Part shown: positions 18,951-27,683 of the stretch, piece by piece
Layout: each line of letters opens with the position of its first letter
Numbering within the stretch: position 1 is the stretch's first letter
NCBI RefSeq assembly: GCF_044594925.1
Contig: NZ_CP138991.1
Coordinates: forward strand, 3,472,001 to 3,536,000
Direction of reading: 5' to 3'
Length of the DNA: 64,000 bases
Origin: Maribacter sp044594925
GTDB lineage: Bacteria; Bacteroidota; Bacteroidia; Flavobacteriales; Flavobacteriaceae
Made by a program: the position numbers and the translations under genes
The notes under the pieces: model-generated
The model's database searches: none
The model's input: only the letters and a program-made list of their open reading frames with translations
What the model was told of the DNA's origin: nothing

Positions 18951-19712
18951 ATGAAAATTGTATCCTATAATGTCAACGGAATAAGAGCTGCTTTAAAAAA
19001 AGGGTTTATAGAATGGTTGCAATCTGTTAATCCAGATGTTGTCTGTCTACAGGAAATCAAGGCACAGGAAGATCAATTGGACCTTGCCGTTTTTGAAGAA
19101 GCAGGCTACCCATATAATTATTGGTATAGTGCCCAGAAAAAAGGATATAGTGGTGTTGCTATTCTTTCAAAAACAAAACCGGACCATGTTGAGTGCGGCA
19201 CGGGTATTGAAACAATGGATTTCGAGGGAAGAAATCTCAGGGCTGATTTTGGAGATCTTTCGATTATGAGTATGTATCTACCATCTGGCACCAATATGGA
19301 TAGACTAGATTTTAAGCTTAATTATATGGCAGAAATTCAAGATTATTTTAACGAACTGCGAAAGGAAAAGCCAAATCTCGTCGTTCTTGGAGATTACAAT
19401 ATATGTCATGAAGCTATTGATATTCATAATCCTGTAGGGCTTAAAAACGTATCTGGATTTTTACCTGTAGAAAGAGAATGGATCGGAAATTTGATAAAAA
19501 GTGGTTTTATAGACAGCTTCAGACATTTTAATACAGAACCCGATAATTATACCTGGTGGAGCTACAGGGCCAATGCAAGAAACAATAATAAAGGTTGGCG
19601 ACTGGATTATGCCATGGTGGCAGAACCTTTAAGGGATAGATTAAAGCGCTCCGTAATACTTTCAGAAGCTAAACATAGTGATCACTGTCCTATTTTAGTT
19701 GAGGTAGATTAA
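18951..19712 (+). CDS. xth: Exodeoxyribonuclease III / AP endonuclease
   Basis: 253 aa from the ATG at 18951; the 31 codons of open frame upstream have no homologue-like features and precede the -7 box. Endonuclease/exonuclease/phosphatase fold: KIVSYNVNGIRAA (Asn metal/active site), CLQEIKAQ (Glu metal ligand), GDYN (Asp/Asn catalytic pair) and SDHCPI (terminal Asp-His). It repairs abasic sites by nicking 5' to the lesion and has 3'-5' exonuclease activity on duplex DNA. The next gene follows by 9 bp and is functionally unrelated. Confidence 0.96.
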   Translation: MKIVSYNVNGIRAALKKGFIEWLQSVNPDVVCLQEIKAQEDQLDLAVFEEAGYPYNYWYSAQKKGYSGVAILSKTKPDHVECGTGIETMDFEGRNLRADFGDLSIMSMYLPSGTNMDRLDFKLNYMAEIQDYFNELRKEKPNLVVLGDYNICHEAIDIHNPVGLKNVSGFLPVEREWIGNLIKSGFIDSFRHFNTEPDNYTWWSYRANARNNNKGWRLDYAMVAEPLRDRLKRSVILSEAKHSDHCPILVEVD

Positions 19713-19721
19713 TATCTTTTT

Positions 19722-21299
19722 ATGCTTAAGAACAGACTTCCTTTACTTTTTGTTTTTCCACTATCAATTTTAATTTGGTTGTTTGGAAATGAGGTTGAAG
19801 AGGAGTATTTTGTTGTTGAAGCTGCTATTATTGATACCTTAGAAGTACAAGATAAGGGAGCAACTCTGGCAGCTGTGTATTGTGCTACCTGTCATAAATT
19901 ACCTAAGCCAGAATCATTGGATAAATCGACTTGGGAAAATAGTGTTCTACCCAATATGGGGCTTCGTTTGGGTCTTAAAATAGACGGGAAGAACTGGTAT
20001 GATACCATGAGCGAAGCCGAAGCTGATATCGTCAGAAACTTGAGGATATACCCAGAGTATCCATTAATTACCAAACAGGATTGGGACGTAGTAAAAAAGT
20101 ATTACATAAGTAACGCACCAAAAGAGTTGCCCGCTCAATCAAAAAGAAAAGATACGAGCAATACTATCTTTCCATTTAGTGCTCAGACCATAAGTATTGG
20201 TGATTCTAAGTTACCTCAAGTAAGTTTACTTCGTTTTAATCCCGAAACCTCCGAATTATATATTGGGGATTTTCAAAATCTAATTACTATAGATAATAGG
20301 GGAAACATAACCAATAAATGGAATTTGGAAAGTCCGGCATCGGATATCGGCTTCGTAAAAGGTGAAAAGCCATTACTGCTAAGTCTTGGTAAGCTTTCGC
20401 CATCTGATCAAGCCTTAGGTAAATTATCCCGGCTAGATAAGAAAACGAGTTCAACCAAAAATAATATAGTACTATCCAATCTAAAACGACCGGTAAATTT
20501 TCAAGTGGCGGATTTAAATAATGACGGTAAGGAAGATTTAGTACTATGTAGTTTTGGACATTATGGAGGAAAACTTTCTTGGTTAGATGATTTTGATAGT
20601 TCAAAAGAGTACGTTTTAAACACCTTGCCAGGAACTAGAAAAGTAGAAATTTCGGATTTCAATGGTGATGGTAGACCGGATATAATGGCCCTTATGACTC
20701 AGGCCAGGGAACAAATAACCATTTACTATAATCAAGGAAATAACGAATTTAAAGAACATAATGTGTTGAGCTTCGATGCTGTCAATGGCACTAGTTATTT
20801 TGAGTTGGCGGATTTTAATGGAGATGGCTACCAAGATATTTTAGTAACTAACGGCGATAATCGAGATTATTCTCCGATTGATAAGCCCTATCACGGAATT
20901 CGGGTTTATATCAATGATGGGAACAACGAATTTAAGGAGGCCTACTTTTTCCCCATGTACGATTGCGGTAAAGCAATGACCCGGGATTTTGACGGTGATG
21001 GCGACCTTGACATCATTGGAGCGGCCCTCTATTCGGAGTACACGGAAAATCGAAACGCGAAAGAAAGTGTAGTTTACCTAGAGAATAAGGGAGGGTTAAA
21101 TTTTAAGCCTTCCTATATGGATGTGCCCATTCATGGTAATTGGCTAACTATGGATGTGGGAGACTTTAATGCTGACTCCCATTTAGATATTATGTTGGGA
21201 ACTTTTATATATAACATTCCAGAAATGATGTCCATAACCATGAATACAGGAACAACTTCTTTTCCACAGGTTCTTCTTTTGACGAATTTATCCGATTAA
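19722..21299 (+). CDS. Cytochrome c motif plus VCBS/FG-GAP repeat protein
   Basis: 525 aa. An N-terminal hydrophobic segment (~7-22) acts as signal or anchor. One c-type haem site CATCH at residues 54-58 opens a short cytochrome-like domain (to ~145), although a clear distal Met ligand is uncertain. Five calcium-type VCBS/FG-GAP repeats follow (DLNNDGKEDL, DFNGDGRPDI, DFNGDGYQDI, DFDGDGDLDI, DFNADSHLDI), which form a beta-propeller. Haem-plus-propeller proteins of this kind are exported in Bacteroidota and Planctomycetota. Role unknown: perhaps electron transfer tied to a surface-binding propeller. Confidence 0.85.
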   Translation: MLKNRLPLLFVFPLSILIWLFGNEVEEEYFVVEAAIIDTLEVQDKGATLAAVYCATCHKLPKPESLDKSTWENSVLPNMGLRLGLKIDGKNWYDTMSEAEADIVRNLRIYPEYPLITKQDWDVVKKYYISNAPKELPAQSKRKDTSNTIFPFSAQTISIGDSKLPQVSLLRFNPETSELYIGDFQNLITIDNRGNITNKWNLESPASDIGFVKGEKPLLLSLGKLSPSDQALGKLSRLDKKTSSTKNNIVLSNLKRPVNFQVADLNNDGKEDLVLCSFGHYGGKLSWLDDFDSSKEYVLNTLPGTRKVEISDFNGDGRPDIMALMTQAREQITIYYNQGNNEFKEHNVLSFDAVNGTSYFELADFNGDGYQDILVTNGDNRDYSPIDKPYHGIRVYINDGNNEFKEAYFFPMYDCGKAMTRDFDGDGDLDIIGAALYSEYTENRNAKESVVYLENKGGLNFKPSYMDVPIHGNWLTMDVGDFNADSHLDIMLGTFIYNIPEMMSITMNTGTTSFPQVLLLTNLSD

Positions 21300-21355
21300 A
21301 CTTTAAGATTAAGTTAGAATTTTAATATGTTCCGATGTAGGGATATTTTATTTGC

Positions 21356-21363
21356 TAATTTTG
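21356..21363 (+). promoter_or_regulatory. -7 box (TAATTTTG) before aldo/keto reductase
   Basis: An exact TAnnTTTG match 27 bp before the ATG, in the 91-bp gap after the VCBS gene. It gives the reductase its own promoter. Confidence 0.42.
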
Positions 21364-21390
21364 CACTCTTAAAAGATAATCCATAGTTAT

Positions 21391-22431
21391 ATGAAGTACA
21401 CCAGCCTGCCGCATACCGACATTGAAGTAAGTAAAATTTGTCTAGGTACTATGACCTGGGGTAAACAGAATACAGAAGAAGAAGGTCATGAGCAAATGGA
21501 TTATGCTTTGGACCAAGGGGTGAATTTTTTTGATGCCGCAGAATTATATCCCGTACCAGCACATGCAGATACTTATGGCCATACGGAAAAAATAATTGGA
21601 AGCTGGTTCAAGAAAAATGGTAACAGGGATAAAGTAGTACTAGCGTCTAAAATTGCTGGTAATGGTGATTACACCAAGTTTATACGGTCTACGGGTTTTT
21701 CTAGGGAATCTATCATAGAGGCCGTAGAAGGGAGTTTAGCAAGATTACAAACCGATTATATTGATTTGTACCAGTTGCACTGGCCAGAACGTAATACCAA
21801 TTATTTCGGAAAAAGAGGTTATACGCATGATATATCCGATCATTGGGAAGATAATTTTCATCAAGTTTTAGAAACTTTACGAGATTTAAAACGAGAGGGA
21901 AAAATACGTCACGTAGGTACTTCTAATGAAACTCCGTGGGGTACCATGCGTTATCTTGAGGAGAGTAAGGTGCATGCTACTTTGCCACGTACCATAACCA
22001 TACAAAACCCCTATAATTTATTGAACCGGCTTTTTGAGGTAGGACTTGCAGAAGTTGCCATGCGTGAAAAAATTGGCTTGTTGCCATATTCACCACTTGC
22101 TTTTGGAGCATTGAGCGGAAAATATTTAGGAGGAAGAATGCCGGAAGGCTCTAGGGTATCGCTTTTTCCACGGTTTGACAGATATACTGGAGAGATAGCA
22201 ACAGAGGCTACTCAGAAGTATTATGAATTGGCACAAGCGAACGATTTATCCCTTGCCCAGATGTCCCTTGCCTTTGTAAATACTAGACCCTTTGTGACCA
22301 GTAATATTATCGGTGCAACCTCTATTAAACAGTTGACGGAAAATATAGCAAGTATAGATGTTTCGCTGTCAGAAGATGTCTTAAAAGGAATAGAGGCTAT
22401 ACACGGTCAAATACCTAATCCGGCACCATAA
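21391..22431 (+). CDS. Tas-like NADP(H)-dependent aldo/keto reductase
   Basis: 346 aa, full length for the Tas branch of the AKR superfamily. Catalytic tetrad: D48 and Y53 (FFDAAELY), K87 (LASKIAG) and the His of LYQLHWPE. The insert with PVPAHADTYGHTE after the Tyr and the C-terminal SNIIGATSIKQL (NADP-binding end) fit E. coli Tas. It reduces carbonyl compounds in the cytoplasm; the natural substrate is unknown. It is transcribed alone, and the gene after it is convergent radA. Confidence 0.93.
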   Translation: MKYTSLPHTDIEVSKICLGTMTWGKQNTEEEGHEQMDYALDQGVNFFDAAELYPVPAHADTYGHTEKIIGSWFKKNGNRDKVVLASKIAGNGDYTKFIRSTGFSRESIIEAVEGSLARLQTDYIDLYQLHWPERNTNYFGKRGYTHDISDHWEDNFHQVLETLRDLKREGKIRHVGTSNETPWGTMRYLEESKVHATLPRTITIQNPYNLLNRLFEVGLAEVAMREKIGLLPYSPLAFGALSGKYLGGRMPEGSRVSLFPRFDRYTGEIATEATQKYYELAQANDLSLAQMSLAFVNTRPFVTSNIIGATSIKQLTENIASIDVSLSEDVLKGIEAIHGQIPNPAP

Positions 22432-22440
22432 AAAATTGAT

Positions 22441-22539
22441 ATGTTCACCTTAAAAGTAGGTTTTGGTCAAATTGTTCTTATTGTTATAGTCATTGTTATT
22501 ATTCTAGTAATGGCAAGAATAATGAGGGATAAACGCTAA
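22441..22539 (+). CDS. Possible 32-aa single-helix membrane micro-protein
   Basis: An ATG nine bases after the reductase stop opens 32 codons. The product has a short N-terminus, one strongly hydrophobic helix (GFGQIVLIVIVIVIILVM) and a basic tail (ARIMRDKR), in keeping with an inserted small membrane protein obeying the positive-inside rule. The start resembles the first helix of TatA (FGxxxLIVI), but the hinge and amphipathic helix are missing. Its stop overlaps the radA stop by 4 bp. It could be chance, but composition and position favour a real gene. Confidence 0.4.
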   Translation: MFTLKVGFGQIVLIVIVIVIILVMARIMRDKR

Positions 22540-23897
22540 TCGAATAAACCTCGTACTACATCTTCAATCTTAGAGGCCAATAACACTTTTATTTTTGTGT
22601 TCTTGAGGCCTATCTTATTGTTTTTAGATACGATTATTGTAGTGTAACCCAATTTTTCTGCCTCGAGTATACGTTGTTCTACCCGCTGTACCGGTCTTAT
22701 TTCTCCGGCGAGACCAACCTCTGCGGCAAAACAAATTCCTTTTTCAATAGGGATATCCTCATTGCTGGATAAGATAGCCGCAATAACGGCCAAATCAATA
22801 GCCGGGTCATCCACAGAAATACCACCTGTAATATTCAGGAATACATCTTTAGCTCCTAATTTAAAACCCGCCCGTTTTTCCAATACCGCTAACAACATAT
22901 TAAGACGCTTTGCATTATAACCCGTTGTACTGCGTTGAGGTGTGCCGTAAACCGCAGTGCTAACTAGCGCCTGAATTTCTATAAGCAAGGGCCTCATTCC
23001 TTCTACGGTAGAGGCTATTGCGGTTCCACTAAGACCGTCGTCGTTTTTGGAAATCAGTACCTCGGACGGATTGTTCACTTCCCGCAGGCCATTACCCTGC
23101 ATTTCATAAATCCCTAACTCGGCTGTAGAACCGAACCTATTTTTTAAAGATCTAAGGATTCTGTAGACATAATTACGGTCGCCTTCAAACTGAAGCACCG
23201 TATCTACCATATGTTCTAGAATTTTTGGACCAGCAATAGAACCATCTTTTGTAATATGACCAATAAGAATAACCGGGGTATTGGTTTCTTTGGCAAATTT
23301 GATAAGTTCTGCAGTGCATTCCCTAATTTGAGAGATGCTTCCAGCAGCAGATTCAATATAATCAGAATGTAGTGTCTGTATGGAATCAATAACCACAATA
23401 TCGGGTTCTGTAGCTTCAATCTGTTTAAATATGTTTTGAGTTTTAGTCTCCGTTAGGATAAAACAAGTTTCACTATTAGGGAATATGCGGTCCGCTCGCA
23501 TACGTATTTGCTTTTGGCTCTCTTCTCCAGAGACATATAACGTTTTATATGGTAATTTTAATGCAATTTGGAGCAACAGCGTACTTTTGCCCACTCCTGG
23601 CTCTCCACCTAGAAGTACTAGGGCTCCAGGGACTAATCCTCCACCAAGGACTCGATTAAATTCAAGATCAAAAGTATTGAGGCGAAGTTCTTTTTCCGTA
23701 CTTATTTCATTGACTAAAAGTGGCTTGGAAACTCTTCTAGCTTGGTTTTCGGGTGTTTTCCAACTTGTTTTTTCTTCCTTTTGGACAACTTCCTCCACTA
23801 CGGTGTTCCATTCTTTACATGCAGAACATTGTCCAACCCATTTTGCGTATTGTGTTCCGCAATTCTGACAAAAAAATGCAGTTTTTGTTTTAGCCAT
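22536..23897 (-). CDS. radA: DNA repair protein RadA
   Basis: 453 aa, normal length. An N-terminal C4 zinc finger has C10, C13, C24 and C27. The RecA-like ATPase carries Walker A GGEPGVGKST (97-106) and Walker B (IVVIDSIQT). The RadA-specific KNRFG motif is present, and the C-terminal Lon-protease-like domain (~290-450) is present. It is a helicase-like factor for branch migration in recombination repair and, in some bacteria, in transformation. Last gene of the block read from panC, separated from the esterase-like gene by about 300 bp holding one micro-ORF. Confidence 0.97.
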   Translation of the reverse strand: MAKTKTAFFCQNCGTQYAKWVGQCSACKEWNTVVEEVVQKEEKTSWKTPENQARRVSKPLLVNEISTEKELRLNTFDLEFNRVLGGGLVPGALVLLGGEPGVGKSTLLLQIALKLPYKTLYVSGEESQKQIRMRADRIFPNSETCFILTETKTQNIFKQIEATEPDIVVIDSIQTLHSDYIESAAGSISQIRECTAELIKFAKETNTPVILIGHITKDGSIAGPKILEHMVDTVLQFEGDRNYVYRILRSLKNRFGSTAELGIYEMQGNGLREVNNPSEVLISKNDDGLSGTAIASTVEGMRPLLIEIQALVSTAVYGTPQRSTTGYNAKRLNMLLAVLEKRAGFKLGAKDVFLNITGGISVDDPAIDLAVIAAILSSNEDIPIEKGICFAAEVGLAGEIRPVQRVEQRILEAEKLGYTTIIVSKNNKIGLKNTKIKVLLASKIEDVVRGLFD

Positions 23898-23973
23898 TCT
23901 CTAGCAGGTGCTATTTGTGCTAAAGGTAACAAGAAGTTTGAAAATGATGGAGGTAATTTTTAGAAATCAAGGG

Positions 23974-24144
23974 CTATTTATCCTTGTACTTTTGCTTACT
24001 GAATTCAGTGAAAGCGATAAAAAAGGAAGCCCAGGCCATTAGCAAGCCCAGACCATTATATACAAGGTTGAACTCACCTTTTAATCCAAAGTAAGTAAAT
24101 AGTATACCTGAAATTATAAAGTATTTAGAGTCTATTTTTATCAT
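23974..24144 (-). CDS. Small two-helix membrane protein, unknown
   Basis: 56 aa: MIKIDSKYFIISGILFTYFG starts the first helix, and a second hydrophobic stretch (YNGLGLLMAWASFFIAF) precedes a charged tail rich in Lys. It lies in the gap between the esterase-like gene (49 bp away) and radA (76 bp away) on the same strand and fills most of that gap, which argues for a real gene. No family is recognised. Both ends face the cytoplasm if the positive-inside rule holds. Confidence 0.6.
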   Translation of the reverse strand: MIKIDSKYFIISGILFTYFGLKGEFNLVYNGLGLLMAWASFFIAFTEFSKQKYKDK

Positions 24145-24193
24145 GCGTAGTAGGTGTTAAAAACGGTTGGGATTTGGGATTTGGACAAGAAGG

Positions 24194-25336
24194 TTAAAAA
24201 CCAAAATCAGCTTTTAACGCATCCATTTTTTCAAGTGCCATTTCTTTGGTCAAGAAATCTATTTCTTCCATTTGAAATGCTTTTTCAAAGGTTTTTAAGG
24301 CTTTTTTAGGTTCTCCTAATTGCTCGTAATATTCACCTTCAAAATAGAAACCAAGCATTGTTTCTGGATATTGCTGTTTACAAAGGTCGGACAAGGGTTT
24401 TAAAGATTCAAAATCTTCTTTTTTCCTAGAAGCTGCATAAACGGCCATAATATCATTAAGCTCTACTGGTTTACTGAAACCAAAAAGGTCTTCAATACCC
24501 TTGTATTTATTTTCGAGGTAGTCAAAAACAGGCTCTTCCGATGTGAGTATTTGAGTTTTATACTCTTTTGGACTTATGGGTTTAAACATTGCAAAAATAT
24601 TATCAAAGGCTTTCCCAAGGCCATATGTGGCTATAGATATATGGTCAGCACCCGTGTACTCATCAAAAAAGTAATGTAAACTTTCTTTTTCAATTGCTTT
24701 AATAGCTTTGTCCATTTCAAATACGGCTGCCGTTCCTTTATTTTTTTCTCCTTCTACGATGAGCTGGTAGAATATTTGCTTATCAAATACGCCCAATCTA
24801 CTCGCAACCCTTGTTCCCATTTCTGGTGCCAATGTCGGAGATATACTTATATACGCATTAAAAAGGGAGTTGTCTTTAAATAGCCAGTAGTTTTGAAAAT
24901 TAGCTGTTATGTCGTATCCCACGATCATTTTAAAAGGAGCTGTACTAAAATTAAGGTCTAGGTAGGGTATAAGTTCCATTCCTAAGAATTCAAAGAATTT
25001 CTTTCCCTTTTCGCTTGGTAATCCACTATCTGGCTCAAAGGCGCAGTCCTCATACCTCAAGTCATCTTTACTTTGGTTAATACCTACCACTATACTTTCT
25101 GGCATGCCGTGAAAACGGCTATAGAATTTTGAGGTTGCAACAACTTGGTCAAATAAGTAGTTGCCATCCAGTACAATGACTAAGGGATACTTTTTGGTGT
25201 CATCTAGGTTTTCTGGGAAATAGTATTGCACATCCCTTCTTTCTTGAAGTTTAAATGATTCAAAGATTTCCTGTTTCACTTGTGCGTTGACTAAAAACCC
25301 AACAGATAGCACTAAAAGAAGAAAAATACGCTGCAT
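24194..25336 (-). CDS. Esterase-like alpha/beta-hydrolase with altered nucleophile, TPR tail
   Basis: 380 aa. A signal peptide ends near VNAQ. Residues ~25-270 fit the Esterase D/IroE-like alpha/beta fold (PLVIVLDGNYLF, SIVVGINQ). The nucleophile elbow reads G140-Y-D142-I-T instead of GxSxG, so the Ser is replaced by Asp, while a likely acid/His end (ADHIS) persists. Residues ~305-375 form TPR-like helices (AEYYEQLGEPKKALKTFEKA-type). It is probably periplasmic. Either it uses another mechanism or it is a binding pseudo-enzyme. It follows the flippase-like gene by 27 bp. Confidence 0.82.
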   Translation of the reverse strand: MQRIFLLLVLSVGFLVNAQVKQEIFESFKLQERRDVQYYFPENLDDTKKYPLVIVLDGNYLFDQVVATSKFYSRFHGMPESIVVGINQSKDDLRYEDCAFEPDSGLPSEKGKKFFEFLGMELIPYLDLNFSTAPFKMIVGYDITANFQNYWLFKDNSLFNAYISISPTLAPEMGTRVASRLGVFDKQIFYQLIVEGEKNKGTAAVFEMDKAIKAIEKESLHYFFDEYTGADHISIATYGLGKAFDNIFAMFKPISPKEYKTQILTSEEPVFDYLENKYKGIEDLFGFSKPVELNDIMAVYAASRKKEDFESLKPLSDLCKQQYPETMLGFYFEGEYYEQLGEPKKALKTFEKAFQMEEIDFLTKEMALEKMDALKADFGF

Positions 25337-25363
25337 AAACTTTGTTTTGGCAGCAACACAGTA

Positions 25364-26329
25364 CTACCTATTACGGTTCAATAACGGTAATAGGAGAAAA
25401 GATATTGCACCAAAAACAATGTTCATAAGTGTTTGTGCGATCCACATTATCCAACCGAATGCATCCCCCGAAACTTCTTGTATGCCAAATAGGACTAGGG
25501 CTTTACTTACCAATATGGGAAAAAGTCCTACTCCACCGTTGGTTGTTGCCATTGCAAATGCACCAAAAACAAATGCGACCATGACTTCACTTAGACCCAA
25601 ATTTACGGTAGATGGCACTGTAAATTTAATGACCCACATCATACCGATATAACAAGACCATATAAAAAAGGTGTGTGCCACGAACGCCCATTTGCGCTTC
25701 ATTTTAAAAATACTGAAAACCCCGTCTAGCAAACCTTTCACAAAACCTTTTATTCGTAAAGCGAAGTTAGATTCGGATTTCTTTATGAAGAGTACAAATA
25801 TTAAAACACCAATAATCACGGCTGCCAACAGCATAAAAATACCATTAAGATTTAGCCCGCGTTCTTGAAAAAACACGAGTATAATTTCTGTCTGAAGCAG
25901 CAAGGTAATCGTTACCACAAGTAAAAGCATAAAGACGTCAATAACACGTTCGGTGACAATAGTTCCAAAACCTTTTTCAAAAGGAACACCTTCATACGTT
26001 GTTAGCGCTGTTGCTCTTAGAATTTCACCAGTTCTGGGTACACCTAAATTGGCCAGATAAGCCATGAAGATCATAAAAACGTTATTGATCAGTTTAGGTT
26101 TGTATCCTAAGGGTTCCAAGAGATAATTCCATCGTATTGCTCTAGATATATGTCCTAGTAGACCAAGAATAAGGGAAATTGTAATCCAAAAAACATTAGC
26201 CTCTTTGATATAGAATAAAATCTGTTCGCGATCAGAAGGTGCCGTCTTTTGATACCAATAAAGTACCAAAAACACGCCAATAGCAATTGGAAGTATTGTT
26301 TTTAAAGTTTTTTTTAGGGAATTGGTCAA
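25364..26329 (-). CDS. Flippase-like membrane protein (LPG synthase TM / UPF0104 family)
   Basis: 321 aa with about eight transmembrane helices and the family blocks SRAIRWNYLLEPLGY, NLGVPRTGEILRA and TNGGVGLFPILVSKAL. This is the membrane half of lysylphosphatidylglycerol synthetase-like proteins, here without the catalytic domain. Stand-alone members are thought to move lipids or polyprenyl-linked glycans. The start is TTG (26329); no ATG is near. It is third in a tight panC-panD-this-esterase run (45 bp after panD), though nothing links it to pantothenate. Confidence 0.88.
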   Translation of the reverse strand: MTNSLKKTLKTILPIAIGVFLVLYWYQKTAPSDREQILFYIKEANVFWITISLILGLLGHISRAIRWNYLLEPLGYKPKLINNVFMIFMAYLANLGVPRTGEILRATALTTYEGVPFEKGFGTIVTERVIDVFMLLLVVTITLLLQTEIILVFFQERGLNLNGIFMLLAAVIIGVLIFVLFIKKSESNFALRIKGFVKGLLDGVFSIFKMKRKWAFVAHTFFIWSCYIGMMWVIKFTVPSTVNLGLSEVMVAFVFGAFAMATTNGGVGLFPILVSKALVLFGIQEVSGDAFGWIMWIAQTLMNIVFGAISFLLLPLLNRNR

Positions 26330-26374
26330 AATCTGTACTGCAGTTTAACTTAAATCTAGACCAAGTTACTTAAT

Positions 26375-26725
26375 TTAAGTCAACAAATTGTTTGCCTCAT
26401 TTGGGAAAACCAAAGATGGATTAAAATCTTTAGCCTTTTCAATATCCATTCTAGCGTAAGTAATCAATATTAAAACATCGCCAACGGCTACTCGTCTAGA
26501 GGCGGCACCGTTTAGTGTAATTTCACCACTTCCTCTTGGGCCGGGTATGGCATAAGTTTCAAGTCGTTCCCCATTATTATTGTTGACGATCTGTACTTTT
26601 TCGCCTTTAATAATATTGGCCGCATCCATTAAATCTTCGTCAATGGTAATGCTGCCGATATAATTAAGGTCAGCACCTGTAACTTTTACACGATGAATTT
26701 TTGATTTTACTACTTCTATTTGCAT
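26375..26725 (-). CDS. panD: Aspartate 1-decarboxylase (pyruvoyl enzyme)
   Basis: 116 aa. The self-cleavage site G24-S25 lies in NYIGSITIDEDLMDAA; Ser25 becomes the pyruvoyl group. The conserved NGERLETYAI and GEITLNGAASRR blocks are present. It makes beta-alanine from aspartate for pantothenate and CoA. It follows panC by 9 bp, so the two steps that feed beta-alanine into pantothenate are co-expressed. Confidence 0.97.
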   Translation of the reverse strand: MQIEVVKSKIHRVKVTGADLNYIGSITIDEDLMDAANIIKGEKVQIVNNNNGERLETYAIPGPRGSGEITLNGAASRRVAVGDVLILITYARMDIEKAKDFNPSLVFPNEANNLLT

Positions 26726-26734
26726 TGGGTAAAA

Positions 26735-27580
26735 TTAATTTAGAGCTATATTATCAATAAGTCTTACGCCTCCAGCGTAAACGGCTATAAAGGCCCTATA
26801 TTTTATATTTTTCTGTTTTCTTTTCGCGGGCGTCAAGGTTTCTACATCGGTTATATCAAAATACTCTAATTCTAAATCATTTTCCGAAAGAAAAATATCC
26901 TGCACCCATTCTTTAATATTAGGAACACTTTTCGTGCCAAATTTTTGCTTGGCAGTCTTTAAGGTGCTATAAATTAAACCGGCCTTATGCCGTATATTAG
27001 AATCTAGCCTTTCATTTCTAGAGCTCATGGCAAGCCCATGGTCTTCACGAACTATTGGGCATGGTACTATTTCAACCGGTATTTCTTGTATTTTAGTTAA
27101 CTTCTGAATGATACGTAATTGTTGAAAATCTTTTTCTCCAAAATAAGCCCTTTTAGGGTTTGTTAGTTTTAGAAGCGTTTCAACAATAGTTCCTACACCG
27201 TTAAAATGGTTATCTCTAAATTCTCCTTCCATTACCTTGTCCAAACCATGAAAATCATAGGTGTTTGAAACCACCGTATCATCATAAATTTCTTGAATGG
27301 TAGGTGCAAAGACCATAATATCAGGAGATATACTATGAATTAACTCCAAGTCTTTATTAAGCGTGTTGGGGTATTTTTCTAAATCTTCCGGATTATCAAA
27401 TTGAGTCGGGTTTACAAATATGGTGACAATGACATACTCGCTGTCTAAAACCGCCTTTTTGATTAAGGAAGCATGCCCTTCATGTAAAGCTCCCATTGTG
27501 GGTACTAGTCCAAGGTTACTATTGTCGGATAATTTTTGCAAGTGCTTTAAAAGCTCTTTTTTAGATATAATGGGGAGCAT
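26735..27580 (-). CDS. panC: Pantothenate synthetase
   Basis: 281 aa. The ATP-binding block PTMGALHEGHASLI (residues ~28-41), the FVNPTQF block, the GEKDFQQL pantoate/ATP region and the KMSKS-like AMSSRNERL loop are all present. It ligates pantoate and beta-alanine. First gene of the panC-panD operon; a TAAGTTTG -7 box at 27601-27608 lies 20 bp before its ATG, back to back with the promoter of the divergent GT5-domain gene. Confidence 0.97.
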   Translation of the reverse strand: MLPIISKKELLKHLQKLSDNSNLGLVPTMGALHEGHASLIKKAVLDSEYVIVTIFVNPTQFDNPEDLEKYPNTLNKDLELIHSISPDIMVFAPTIQEIYDDTVVSNTYDFHGLDKVMEGEFRDNHFNGVGTIVETLLKLTNPKRAYFGEKDFQQLRIIQKLTKIQEIPVEIVPCPIVREDHGLAMSSRNERLDSNIRHKAGLIYSTLKTAKQKFGTKSVPNIKEWVQDIFLSENDLELEYFDITDVETLTPAKRKQKNIKYRAFIAVYAGGVRLIDNIALN

Positions 27581-27600
27581 GTAATTTTGTCATTAACGAG

Positions 27601-27608
27601 CAAACTTA
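27601..27608 (-). promoter_or_regulatory. -7 box (TAAGTTTG) of panC-panD operon
   Basis: Minus-strand match to TAnnTTTG, 20 bp before the panC ATG, in the 103-bp divergent region shared with the GT5-domain gene. Confidence 0.5.
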
Positions 27609-27639
27609 CTATAAATACTGCTAATCTCTATATTTTTTG

Positions 27640-27647
27640 TAATTTTG
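27640..27647 (+). promoter_or_regulatory. -7 box (TAATTTTG) of the GT5-domain/DUF4270 unit
   Basis: Plus-strand TAnnTTTG match 36 bp before the ATG at 27684. It shows that the longer open frame (TTG at 27645) is too far upstream to be translated. Confidence 0.5.
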
Positions 27648-27683
27648 CACCTGCATTTCTGCGAAAAATTAAAAACAGCTTTT

